Of a stretch of 52,649 nt of DNA, positions 35,533 to 43,637 are shown piece after piece. The stretch comes from Microbacterium sp. CPCC 204701 (lineage in GTDB: Bacteria > Actinomycetota > Actinomycetes > Actinomycetales > Microbacteriaceae). Numbering within the stretch: position 1 is the stretch's first letter; the number at the start of each line of letters is the position of its first letter. The position numbers and the translations under genes were made by a program. Location: contig NZ_RRYE01000004.1 of assembly GCF_004010105.1 (NCBI RefSeq), forward strand, positions 1 to 52,649. The letters are read 5' to 3'. The notes beneath the pieces are model-generated. The model was given only the letters and a program-made list of their open reading frames with translations, had not been told where the DNA came from and did not search any database.

Positions 35533-38500
35533 ATGCCCCCCATGGCTGAGCCGAGACCACGACGCACGTCACGCCGCTCAGCCGGATGACGGGACTGACA
35601 ACTCCCGCTTCGAGTGCTTGCCCAATCGCAACCTCAAACTCGAGTGCTGAAGGATCGCCCACCAGACCAGTGGCCTGCGCACGAGCCCGACTCTGCGCGA
35701 TGACTATCTCGGTCTCGCGTCGCACCTTCAGCGCGGCTTGCTCGGAAACGACGGTGACGTCGTCGAGAGCCACGACGTAGCGCTGAGCCGCCTCGAAGCA
35801 TGCTGTCGCGATGGGAGCGAGATTCTGCTCGCCACCAAGAATAGAGTGAAGCGCTGGAATCCGCTTGTAGTTCAGATTCTGATCCGGTCCGAGTTCGAAG
35901 GGGCGGTCCAAGTAGGCGATGAAGTTAAGGCTCGTTATGGGCTCCTGTGTGTTGACAGGAACCCACACCCGCCGGCGCTGCGGGGGAAACGCGGCATCCG
36001 CACGTCGACGCGCGACCGGTTCAACGATGGGGTCGCCTTCCAGCACCTGAAGCATCGGGTCGAGGTCCGCCTCAATAAGAAAGTCGAAGCCAAAGAACGT
36101 GAATGGATCGTTCGGCCAGCGCGGATCGAGTCTCCACATCGCCACCGCCTGCCCCCGGTCGTCCAGGTTAAGAAGGCTTTCGATGCCGTCAACGAATGGA
36201 TTGCCGCGGCGGAAGAGTCTTTCGCCGGGATGCAAACGCCATCTGTCGAAGGAGCCCGTCCGCGCCGCATCGACAGACATCAATCGGGCAAGCAGACGCG
36301 GGCTGAACAGCGGTTGCTCCATCGGGTCCCGACCAAAGGTGAGGGTTCCGCCCTTGTCGCGCGACGCCGTCAGCCGGAAACCCTCTGCGCTCGTCACTAA
36401 CCGAAGGTAGGCATCCTCGAGGTCGCGCGGACTCTCCTCGTACCGCGCGATCGACGCCGCGATCGACTCCCCATCGGAGTGGGTCCCGAAGCTCGACTCT
36501 AGAGCGTCCAGTTCGTTGATTCGACTCCGCTCCTTCTGGAGTTGATTCCGGATCCCGTCGCTTCGTTCGAGGAACGCCTCAACTCCGTCGGTCGCGCAGG
36601 CAGCCCATGTATCGAGCGCAATCTCGTCGGCTGCCTCCTGGAGAGCGGAGATCGAGTTGCTGAATATCTCGAATCCTGATGCGAGGAGTCGTAGCCAGGA
36701 GTCAAGGATCTCGCCGCGCTCACCCGCGACCACCACGTACTGCTGGGCGGGAGCGCTGTCGCCGTAGCGATCCACGCGACCGATCCTCTGCTCCAGCGCG
36801 TTCGGACTCCACGGCATCCGCGCGTGGAAGACGAAAGCCGCGTCCTGAAAGTTCTTACCGACTTCACCACTTTCATCGACAACCAGGAGCCCGCCCGAGG
36901 TGCGCCACTGAAACACCGCATGTTCACGTTGAGCCTCGGTTTGATCGCTAACGTGCGCGTGCACTCGGGATGCCCATCCGGAAGCATTGCGAACTGCCCC
37001 GACGAGATTCTCGGCCAGCGACCCACGCCCGCAGAATACGACCGCGCGAGAAGTTGAGTTCATACGGCCAACGAAGGCGCCAACGAGGGCGCCGAGGCCG
37101 TCGGAGATACTCAACGCCTTGAGTTGATCCAATACATGCGACTCAAACTCGTGGACGGGGGCAGCGTTCAGAATCGCGCGTTCTACCGGGTCCAGTGCAG
37201 AGTCGTCAAGGGCCGCCCCATGGCGATACTCCAGGATCGCGACGAGGTCGTTGACAGGCCCACCAACTCGCGAAGCCAATACTCCCAGCACGTGGCCGTA
37301 GAGCGCTGCGTCGATGCTGTCGTCAAGAATCGCGGCGGCACAGCCGGCCGCCCAATCTGCGACTGCCCGCGCGCCGGCCGTGTCCTCCATGCTCTCCTCG
37401 AGGCGGATAGCCTTCGGACGCGTCCGGCCGGTGAACTCGAACGGTGTCAGGAGTCCGTCATCGTCCAACTTCTGGCGAGCGATCTCATGACGCCGATTGC
37501 GAATCACACGGTGATGAAGTCGATAAGTCTCTGAGATGTGAGTGCGGACTGTCTCCACGGCTGTGCGGAGCGCATCTTCATCAACCTGCTGCGTGACATC
37601 GCCGTTCCTTTCGAAAACGGCCATCGCGCGTGCCATCGCCTCCCGCAGGACTTCGTCCCCGGGAATCAGTGAGCGAATCTCGTCGAACTGGAGCTCGAGC
37701 AACTCCGGGTTATCTGGGTCCGGGTCCGGGTCCAGGCCAAAGACGGCGAACGCGAGTTCGCGCCGCGCCGACAACAATTGCTCGAAGTGCTCCCGCTCCT
37801 CCCATCGAAACAACTGCGGATCCAGCAGGTGCAGCAGTGCGAGGTGCGTGGTGGCGCTACGAGCGAACGGGGTCGCAGAGAGCATAAGCACTCGAGGTGC
37901 GGCATGTGCGAGCCTTGCGAGTTCGGCGTATGGCCGCGTGTCCGGCGAGTTTGTGTTCGCCAGGAGGTGCGCCTCGTCGACCACCAGAAGTTCGACGTCC
38001 TGAAGGTCGTGCCAACGTGAGACTTCGGAGTGCCCCAAAATCTCGTACGGCGACCCACCGCGCCCAGTTGGGAAATCATCGAGATGGAACTTGCCCCGGA
38101 GTTCCGAGCGCCACTGGGCCATCAGCGCGTCCGGCACGATCAGTCCGATGCGTCGCCCGGGTTGGTCGATGAGCAACTGCCGCATGACAAGGCCGGCTTG
38201 AATGGTCTTACCCATGCCTACCTCGTCAGCAAGCAGGTAGCGCTGGACGGGGTCACGAATAATGCGAAGTGCGGCGCTGACCTGGTGAGCGTGAATCCGT
38301 ACACCGGCCGACATGATCCCCGTAGCAGAGGCCGTCGCAGCCCGCTCCTCCAGCAGTAGACGTCGCACGGGCTCGCGGGCGTCCCGGTAACGGGGTGTCT
38401 CATTGGCTCCGCTCAGCAGAACCTGCAGCGGATCACGGGGCGTCTTGTCCCATCGCGTGTACAGGTGTCGTTCGTCGATCTCCACCCGCCCATCGACGTT

Positions 38501-38761
38501 CGGGACCTTGACGTAGTAGAACCCATCCCTCGCCCCGATCACTCGGCCGGCGCGCCAGCGTTCATCCCCATCCCGAAAGAAAACGCGGGTCTCCTCCTCA
38601 AGTTGGACCCTCCGAACGAGAGATATCGGCTTCCACACAGATTCTGCGCGAGGTTCGGCGGCCGACTCGAAGAAGTCAACCCTGACTTGCGAGTCCTCAG
38701 TCTGGCCAACCCGGCCGATGCCCGGTGCACCTGCGAAGGTGACGAAGCTTCCAACCCTCAC
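35519..38761 (-). CDS. dpdE: DpdE, SNF2-family helicase
   Basis: A 1080-aa SNF2/RapA-like translocase. The N-terminus has two small beta-barrel-like segments (RVGSFVTFAGAPGIGRV, WRAGRVIGARDGFYYVKVPN) reminiscent of the Tudor-like domains in RapA. Motif I is DEVGMGKT (179-186), motif II DEAH (262-265), motif III LMLSATPFA and motif VI EQRIGRVDRYG. A GTG start with GGGGAG upstream opens the eight-gene operon dpdE-F-G-H-I-J-K-D. The C-terminal 350 residues have no known motif. The family and lead position fit DpdE. Confidence 0.87.
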   Translation of the reverse strand: MRVGSFVTFAGAPGIGRVGQTEDSQVRVDFFESAAEPRAESVWKPISLVRRVQLEEETRVFFRDGDERWRAGRVIGARDGFYYVKVPNVDGRVEIDERHLYTRWDKTPRDPLQVLLSGANETPRYRDAREPVRRLLLEERAATASATGIMSAGVRIHAHQVSAALRIIRDPVQRYLLADEVGMGKTIQAGLVMRQLLIDQPGRRIGLIVPDALMAQWRSELRGKFHLDDFPTGRGGSPYEILGHSEVSRWHDLQDVELLVVDEAHLLANTNSPDTRPYAELARLAHAAPRVLMLSATPFARSATTHLALLHLLDPQLFRWEEREHFEQLLSARRELAFAVFGLDPDPDPDNPELLELQFDEIRSLIPGDEVLREAMARAMAVFERNGDVTQQVDEDALRTAVETVRTHISETYRLHHRVIRNRRHEIARQKLDDDGLLTPFEFTGRTRPKAIRLEESMEDTAGARAVADWAAGCAAAILDDSIDAALYGHVLGVLASRVGGPVNDLVAILEYRHGAALDDSALDPVERAILNAAPVHEFESHVLDQLKALSISDGLGALVGAFVGRMNSTSRAVVFCGRGSLAENLVGAVRNASGWASRVHAHVSDQTEAQREHAVFQWRTSGGLLVVDESGEVGKNFQDAAFVFHARMPWSPNALEQRIGRVDRYGDSAPAQQYVVVAGERGEILDSWLRLLASGFEIFSNSISALQEAADEIALDTWAACATDGVEAFLERSDGIRNQLQKERSRINELDALESSFGTHSDGESIAASIARYEESPRDLEDAYLRLVTSAEGFRLTASRDKGGTLTFGRDPMEQPLFSPRLLARLMSVDAARTGSFDRWRLHPGERLFRRGNPFVDGIESLLNLDDRGQAVAMWRLDPRWPNDPFTFFGFDFLIEADLDPMLQVLEGDPIVEPVARRRADAAFPPQRRRVWVPVNTQEPITSLNFIAYLDRPFELGPDQNLNYKRIPALHSILGGEQNLAPIATACFEAAQRYVVALDDVTVVSEQAALKVRRETEIVIAQSRARAQATGLVGDPSALEFEVAIGQALEAGVVSPVIRLSGVTCVVVSAQPWGAYVER

Positions 38762-39251
38762 TCAGCATCTCCCCAACCTGCAATGCGGCAGACGACCCGC
38801 CGACTCCACGCTCCCTCGCGTACTTGTGCCGCACCCAACGCTGGACTCTCTCCATCATCGTGCTATAAGCGCAAGCGCTTCCCCGACGCGAGCCTATACA
38901 ACCGGATGGACATCCGTCCTCGCGGTGGTGCGTGAGTTGGCATTCGGGTCGCCAGAGTACGTGTGGGCCCTTGACGGCGAGAAGGACGTGCGTGAGTCGA
39001 ACGAGCACACCTTCACCAAAATCGTCGGCGTCGCTGCCGGAGCCGTTGTCGGGCTGTGGTGCTCGGGTACCTCGCCAAGGATGGCAAGTTGCCGCTTACC
39101 CCCCCATCAGCTTGAACACTGCTTAGCCCGTCGCGCCTCGGTGCGTGTCAGCAGTGAGCGCTCGCCTTTGAGTCCTCCGGATGTCGTCGGTCGGAGCGGC
39201 TATATCCCACTGGGGTTGCGGCGCTTCGATGCTCGTGATCGAAACTCGATA
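38762..39251. other. Spacer upstream of dpdE
   Basis: About 490 bases between the dpdE start and tRNA-Arg. It should hold the promoter of the restriction operon. A palindrome AAGCGC-AA-GCGCTT at 38867-38880 overlaps a possible minus-strand TATAGC -10 box and may be an operator. No convincing gene is seen; a 53-codon minus-strand frame from 38858 runs into dpdE out of frame. Confidence 0.4.
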
Positions 39252-39326
39252 TGGTGCCCCCGGAGGGATTCGAACCCCCGACCCGCTCCTTAGGACGGAG
39301 TGGCTCTTCCACTGAGCTACGGAGGC
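39252..39326 (-). tRNA. tRNA-Arg (anticodon CCU)
   Basis: A complete 75-base cloverleaf read leftward from 39326. It has a 7-bp acceptor stem (GCCTCCG with CGGGGGC, one T-G wobble), a D stem GCTC/GAGC, anticodon loop GTCCTAA giving CCU, a TTCGAAT T loop and an encoded CCA (39252-39254). The top pair of the anticodon stem is an A-C mismatch. It lies between the dpd block and the zeta-toxin module, so it is either chromosomal and an old insertion point or a passenger of the element. Confidence 0.93.
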
Positions 39327-39339
39327 CAGTCCTTCGATC

Positions 39340-39720
39340 TTACCGCTGAGTGTTTGACTCGATGAAGGCCGCCAGCGACGCTCTCGAGATGTACTTGCCT
39401 GAGCCAACCTTGGTGTACTCGATGCCGCCGTCCTTCATTAGGGCGTGCAGCGTGCCGTAGGAGATACCCAGTTCCATCGCGGCGTCTTTCAGCTTGAGCA
39501 GCATGGGCCCCGATGTGGACGTCTGGTTCGGATTCGACCCGCCAGATTCCGGCTGGGCGTCGACTACCTGCACCTCCGTCGCCTTCGTATCCCACCGGCC
39601 GGCGTAGGACCAGGGCGTGATCAGCTCATCCTTGACTTTCTGCGCGGCGGCTTCCTCGTCGGTGGCCCGCACCCAGAGTTCAGCCACCTCCACCTTCGTC
39701 ACTACAACTTTGTAGCGCAT
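39340..39720 (-). CDS. Excisionase-like helix-turn-helix protein
   Basis: A 126-aa protein. Residues 1-45 form a small strand-helix domain (MRYKVVVTKVEVAELWVRATDE...). The C-terminal half is an excisionase/MerR-type HTH: LKLKDAAMELGISYGTLHALM, then IEYTKVGSGKYISRASLAAFIE, the HTH_17 pattern used by Xis proteins. GGAGG precedes the ATG at good spacing. It sits 13 bases from tRNA-Arg. It might be the directionality factor for an integrase or a plasmid-type regulator; the integrase in the window is 4.5 kb away. Confidence 0.72.
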   Translation of the reverse strand: MRYKVVVTKVEVAELWVRATDEEAAAQKVKDELITPWSYAGRWDTKATEVQVVDAQPESGGSNPNQTSTSGPMLLKLKDAAMELGISYGTLHALMKDGGIEYTKVGSGKYISRASLAAFIESNTQR

Positions 39721-39916
39721 GAGTCCTCCTGAGAACGGTGGCGGGCCCCGGGTTCGCCCCAGGGCCCGAGCAGCTCCGTCCTGCAAGCATGGTACTCCTC
39801 CGAGCGGTAGCGCACATCGGTGGACCACGTTCTGGGCGCGAGAAGCGTTCCACCTGTCGACCAGACTCGTAGCGGCCGTCCGAGGGAGCAGAAGTAGACT
39901 CGCGACCGGAGGTGCA

Positions 39917-40174
39917 GTGACGGACGAGCGATCGGCATGGCGGGCGAACGACATCGTCACGTACGACGCTGTCCGCGAGGCCGCGAACGCGGCGATCGCC
40001 GCGGTTCTCCGCCTGGCAGACGATGGCGCGATCCTGCACGAGAACGCGATCGCCGAGGCATCCGCAATCCGCCGTGAGCTTCTCGAAGTCGATGCCTATG
40101 ACCGAACGGCGCTCGACGCGCTGCTCGTGCGGTTCAGTAGCCGCGCGGCGGAGCACTCGGGGTTGCCATTGTGA
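39917..40174 (+). CDS. Putative antitoxin of the zeta-type toxin
   Basis: An 85-aa, all-helical acidic protein starting at a GTG with GGAGG upstream (VTDERSAWRAN), ending in a GTGA overlap with the downstream toxin-like kinase. The arrangement small helical protein then zeta-like kinase with overlapping genes is that of epsilon/zeta and PezAT operons. Sequence similarity to epsilon is not obvious to me, so the antitoxin role is inferred from position and size. Confidence 0.6.
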   Translation: MTDERSAWRANDIVTYDAVREAANAAIAAVLRLADDGAILHENAIAEASAIRRELLEVDAYDRTALDALLVRFSSRAAEHSGLPL

Positions 40175-41175
40175 CAGAGCCCAGGCCGGACGACGCCGCA
40201 TTAGAGATGCTGTTCGAGAGAACGGTTGCCCCGAGCATATTCGGGGACACCTCTCCCGAGGATCGGCCGACGTTGACGCTCGTCTTGGGGCAGCCCGGAT
40301 CCGGTCCGGGGCGCACCGCCCGCGGATTGCTTGCCGAGCCTCCAGCCACCGCGATCTTGAGTGCAGACGGTCTGCGGGCGTTTCATCCTTACTACATCGA
40401 GCTGTCGCGGTCGCGGTCAGACGAGGCGACGCAGATCCTGGCGGAGGCGACTGCGGCATGGCTGCGGGCCGGTCTGGCCTGCGCGCGGGCAGGTCGCCGG
40501 TCGCTGCTGCTCGAGGGCTCGTTCCAGTCGGCCCAGGTCGCATCTGCCACTGTGGAGCTATTCCAGCGGGAGGGGTATCGCACGCATCTCGCGGTGGCCG
40601 GCGTGCCGCGCGCGGTGAGTCTGCTGTCCGAGACCTCCCGCTTTCTGCTCGCTGACCTTGCCGGGAGGGCCGCCCGCTTCACCGACCGGGCAGCGCACGA
40701 TGCGGCCCTCGAAGCGAACCGCGCGCTAGTCGCCGACCTCGAGGACGAGGCATCCGTCGACCGTCTTACCATTGTCGGGCGCTCGGGCGAGTGGGTCTTC
40801 GACTCGCGCCAGGTCGACGGGTTCGCGGGCGCGAGTCGTGCTCTCGCGCGTGAGCACGTCACTCCGCTGACGGGATCTGAAGGGATGCAGTGGCTGTCGG
40901 AGTTGCGCGCGTCGACGGATTATGCGCTCGAGGCCCGACGATTTCCGGCAAAGGTCGCGGAGATGCTGGCCACGCTGCACGAGATTGCGATTGCAGACGT
41001 GCTCCCTCGCCTTCCCCTGCCCGAGGAGTCGGTGGCCCGCTCGGGGGCGGAGGAGACTCTGAAGCGCCGGTTGGATGCGCTCCGCGCCGCGGCGCTGGCG
41101 GAGCGCACGCCGATCGACGTCGCCACGCCGAACGTCACGCCGCCGACGCCCGGCCCGGCCCTCGAGATTCGGTGA
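40171..41175 (+). CDS. Zeta-toxin-like P-loop kinase with altered Walker A
   Basis: A 334-aa zeta/PezT-like protein. These toxins phosphorylate UDP-N-acetylglucosamine. The family context is clear from LTLVLGQPGSG near residue 35-45, LSADGLRAFHPYY (D66, the catalytic-base region) and SLLLEGSFQS. The P-loop, however, reads GQPGSG-PG-RT (40-49): the invariant Lys is absent and two residues are inserted, leaving an Arg in its place. This suggests reduced or lost phosphotransfer. The GTG overlaps the antitoxin stop. Zeta-like genes are frequent in actinobacterial conjugative elements, where they aid maintenance. Confidence 0.75.
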   Translation: MTEPRPDDAALEMLFERTVAPSIFGDTSPEDRPTLTLVLGQPGSGPGRTARGLLAEPPATAILSADGLRAFHPYYIELSRSRSDEATQILAEATAAWLRAGLACARAGRRSLLLEGSFQSAQVASATVELFQREGYRTHLAVAGVPRAVSLLSETSRFLLADLAGRAARFTDRAAHDAALEANRALVADLEDEASVDRLTIVGRSGEWVFDSRQVDGFAGASRALAREHVTPLTGSEGMQWLSELRASTDYALEARRFPAKVAEMLATLHEIAIADVLPRLPLPEESVARSGAEETLKRRLDALRAAALAERTPIDVATPNVTPPTPGPALEIR

Positions 41176-41221
41176 TTGGTCCTCGAGCGTTATGTCTCGT
41201 CAACTGCGGATCGACCCGTAG

Positions 41222-41440
41222 CTAGAACAACGTCGAGACGTAGGCCGACGCATTTCCGACGACAGCCGCGACGGCGATCGCGACCGCGGCGGCGATTGTA
41301 GTCACGACCCCGAGCCGAAGGGCACCACGAAGATTGGCGCGCGCGGCTGCCAGCGCCGTCGCCGGCAGAGTTACGACGACGATGACGCTGCAGACCGCGA
41401 CGACGACGAGCGCGACGGTCAGAGCGATCTGCCCGGTCAT
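41222..41440 (-). CDS. Small two-helix membrane protein
   Basis: A 72-aa protein with two hydrophobic helices (residues about 5-30 and 45-66) joined by an RANLRGALRLG loop. The ATG follows GGAGG by seven bases. No family known. It may be a conjugation-module membrane peptide, as such genes are common near the integration end of these elements. The longer frame to 41653 has shadow-like composition and is rejected. Confidence 0.6.
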   Translation of the reverse strand: MTGQIALTVALVVVAVCSVIVVVTLPATALAAARANLRGALRLGVVTTIAAAVAIAVAAVVGNASAYVSTLF

Positions 41441-41835
41441 ATCCGCACCTCCCTTCGCGAACCTGGCTTCAGTGTGATCCGGGGCGCCGACATCGCCCAC
41501 TCCGCCGCTGATTGGGACGGGCTGCGAAGGGACAGCGGCGGTACCGCGCGGTTCGTCCTCCCGCGCGAACCGCAGCGCAACTCCGACCCCGCCTCGCCGG
41601 CACAGACCCCGCTTGTAAGCCCGCTCTTCACCATCCCTCCGACAGCGGCGCACAGAGCGGTCGGGGTCGGCGCAGTGCCGGGACGTGGAGTAGCGGAGGG
41701 AGCGCAGCGAGTGAGCATACGCCGCGAAAGCCCGGAACGGAGCCGATCGCGACCGCTACACTCACGGCCTTCGGAGGGTTGGCCGATCGTGTCGCGGTAT
41801 TCGCGCCGCTGTGCGATGCGCGCCCAGCTATTGCA
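41441..41835. other. Gene-free spacer with a hairpin
   Basis: About 395 GC-rich bases with no frame that has both a start signal and protein-like composition. An inverted repeat with 8-bp arms (GCGGTTCG 41548-41555, CGAACCGC 41566-41573) and a 10-base loop could be a regulatory or transfer-related hairpin. Nothing else is seen. Confidence 0.4.
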
Positions 41836-42114
41836 CTACTCATCGGCGAGCGCACTGAGGGACCGCACGAGCTCAGCCCGGTGCCGCGAGGGGTCGAGGA
41901 TCGTCGCAGCGACAAGCACACGGACCGGCAGCCCAGGGTCTACTCCGTCTAGCGGCGCTAGGCACCACCGGTGGTCGTCCTCGACGCGGTAACCGGGATC
42001 GGCATCCGTCTTGCCGGGATGCCAGGTGAGGGCGCAGATCGCAACCCGGTAGAGCACGGCCTCGGTCTGTGACCGATCGATGAGCGGCGTGCTGGTTTCG
42101 CTGACGGTGTTCAT
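41836..42114 (-). CDS. Small hypothetical protein
   Basis: A 92-aa protein starting MNTVSETSTPLIDRSQ, with DADPGYRVEDDHRWCLAPLDG in the middle and a helical end (RHRAELVRSLSALADE). No family recognised. Its ATG overlaps the stop of the basic repeat protein upstream (ATGA), so it belongs to the four-gene leftward operon 43512 to 41836. Confidence 0.6.
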   Translation of the reverse strand: MNTVSETSTPLIDRSQTEAVLYRVAICALTWHPGKTDADPGYRVEDDHRWCLAPLDGVDPGLPVRVLVAATILDPSRHRAELVRSLSALADE

Positions 42115-43016
42115 CGGTTCATTCCCATCTGGTCTTGCCGGAGTAATTGCGGGTGCGGCGCGGCGGGGTCGAGGTGGTGAGTGCGCCGCGGTGGTTCACG
42201 GTGCCGAAGCCGCTCGTTGATCTGGCGGCCAATCGCATCGAGTCGTGCTTCCTCGATCTCTTCGGGCGTCATGGGGGGCTTGGGTTTCGGGCCTGGCCGG
42301 ACTCGAGCGAGTTCCTTCTCGAGGCGCCCGAGTTCGTACTTCTGCACGGAGAGGTGATGTGCGGCGCGGGCCCTCAGGCAGTCCCGCTTCCAAGCCGCCA
42401 GCAGCTCGGGAGGCGTCTCGATTGACCCGAGGGCAGCCTTCAGCTCGGCATCCGTCCACTCCCGACCGAAGAACGCGTCGGCGGCCGCGCTGTTGGCGAA
42501 GCGCTCGTCATCGTCGACGCGATGCAGCCGTCGCACAGGAAGACCGGCTTCGACGCGGCGTTTCTCGCGGTCCCTCCACCGTTGCTGCGCGGCGAGCTGC
42601 TTCTCCTTGTTCGCCGCGTAGTAGGCCCGTCGGCGGGACCGTTGCTCCTCGGGGTTCCGAGCGTATGCCTCTCGTCGCCGTTGACGACGCTCCTCTGCAT
42701 CGGCTCGGTACTTCTCGCGGAGGCGGGCATTCACCTCGTCCCGATGCTTGTCTCGCCATCGCTTGGTGCGGGCACGCTTTCCCTCGCGGTAGGCGTCGGG
42801 ATCCCTCTCGCGCTGTGCCGCTCGATATTGCCGCTGGTACTCGAGCAGCTCCTCACGGTGCTGCGCGTAGTAGTCGCGCTGGTACTGGCGCCGCGCCTCT
42901 CGGTGCTGCTTCTCGCGGTTGTAGAGCCGCGCCTGGGCGCGCGCGATCTGGAGGCGCACCTCCTCTGCCTCCTGCGCAAGGCGGTCGGCGGGGTCGTCCG
43001 ATGGAGTGCCGCTCAT
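42111..43016 (-). CDS. Highly charged basic repeat protein
   Basis: A 301-aa protein dominated by degenerate repeats of about 14-20 residues with an RRxYYxxxxEE/K rhythm between residues 35 and 145 (for example RDYYAQHREELLEYQRQYR and RRAYYAANKEKQ). The region is lysine/arginine/glutamate-rich and should form a long single helix or coiled coil that could coat nucleic acid. The last 120 residues are less repetitive (WTDAELKAALGSIETPPELL). Similar tyrosine-rich basic repeats occur in phage and plasmid proteins of unknown role. The start overlaps the glutaredoxin stop. Confidence 0.65.
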   Translation of the reverse strand: MSGTPSDDPADRLAQEAEEVRLQIARAQARLYNREKQHREARRQYQRDYYAQHREELLEYQRQYRAAQRERDPDAYREGKRARTKRWRDKHRDEVNARLREKYRADAEERRQRRREAYARNPEEQRSRRRAYYAANKEKQLAAQQRWRDREKRRVEAGLPVRRLHRVDDDERFANSAAADAFFGREWTDAELKAALGSIETPPELLAAWKRDCLRARAAHHLSVQKYELGRLEKELARVRPGPKPKPPMTPEEIEEARLDAIGRQINERLRHREPPRRTHHLDPAAPHPQLLRQDQMGMNR

Positions 43017-43267
43017 CGCGCGCTCGCGATCCGTTCGGCGAGTTCCTTTATCTTGAGCGGCTGGAATCCCGACCAGTGGTGGTGATCGTCGATGACCACC
43101 ACCGGCGCCCGCGAATAGCCGAGATCGTCGGTGACGTACTCGCGGGCGGCGGAGTTGGCAGGGTCGGCGAGATCGACATCCGAATGAGGGATGCCGGCGG
43201 CATCAAGAACCCGCTTCGTCATCGTGCACTGCACACACGCGGATCCTGTCGTGTAGACCGTGATCAT
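43013..43267 (-). CDS. Glutaredoxin/NrdH-like redox protein
   Basis: An 84-aa thioredoxin-fold protein: MITVYTTGSACVQC with active-site C11 and C14, then the cis-Pro region RAPVVVIDDHHHWSGFQP and a C-terminal helix. The CVQC site and length fit NrdH redoxins. NrdH reduces ribonucleotide reductase, which could support DNA synthesis after transfer, but no nrd gene is nearby. It overlaps the HTH gene upstream and the repeat protein downstream by four bases each. Confidence 0.85.
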   Translation of the reverse strand: MITVYTTGSACVQCTMTKRVLDAAGIPHSDVDLADPANSAAREYVTDDLGYSRAPVVVIDDHHHWSGFQPLKIKELAERIASAR

Positions 43268-43512
43268 CGGCGGAACCCTCGCGGAAGGGTGTCCCCGGTG
43301 CTCCGGTGCGTCTGCGCTTCCATCCATGCGTTGACGTCGGAGAGCTTGTAGACGACGGTGCGACCGAACTTCAGATACTTCGGGCCGTCGCCGGTGCGCC
43401 GCCACGAGCCAAGTCGGCTGAGTGGGATGCCAGGCAGCGCATCGGCGAGTTCCTGCGGCGTAAGGAAGGTGTGCTCGGGATCGTCCGAGTGCACCTGCAT
43501 GATTGTGACCAT
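43264..43512 (-). CDS. Small helix-turn-helix (excisionase-type) protein
   Basis: An 82-aa protein with the HTH_17 pattern: FLTPQELADALPGIPLSRLGSWRRTG, then GPKYLKFGRTVVYKLSDVNAWME. This is the form of AlpA/Xis-like DNA-binding proteins found near integrases. The ATG at 43512 has GGAGG at good spacing. It leads the operon with the glutaredoxin and the repeat protein, and diverges from the gene that precedes the integrase. It is a good candidate for the element's excisionase or for a regulator of the shared promoter. Confidence 0.78.
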   Translation of the reverse strand: MVTIMQVHSDDPEHTFLTPQELADALPGIPLSRLGSWRRTGDGPKYLKFGRTVVYKLSDVNAWMEAQTHRSTGDTLPRGFRR

Positions 43513-43541
43513 CGTCCACCTCCAGCTGCGCATGGTCCACG

Positions 43542-43585
43542 TTGTTGAACATGAGTGAAGCACTATATGCTACTCTTGGCAAGAG
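43542..43585 (+). promoter_or_regulatory. Promoter with overlapping palindrome
   Basis: A TTGTTG (43542-43547) and a TATGCT (43566-43571) with an 18-base spacer make a plausible promoter. Directly after it CTCTTG-G-CAAGAG (43573-43585) is a perfect 6-bp-arm palindrome at the expected transcription start. A repressor bound there would block the integrase operon; the HTH protein encoded divergently is a natural candidate. Confidence 0.5.
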
Positions 43586-43637
43586 GTTGGTGCGAAAGTG
43601 CCGCGCGGTTAGACAGACTGAGGGGGTGAAGGTCGAC

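Noticed and set aside
38697-38858. 53-codon minus-strand frame starting MMERVQRW ahead of dpdE
   Set aside because: It runs into dpdE out of frame, ends in shadow-like residues and has no clear ribosome-binding site.
38718-39293. Plus-strand frame between dpdE and tRNA-Arg
   Set aside because: It covers the dpdE start and part of the tRNA and looks like a chance frame.
41474-41992. Plus-strand frames over 41.5-42.0 kb
   Set aside because: Antisense to a likely real small gene and of biased composition, with no start signal.
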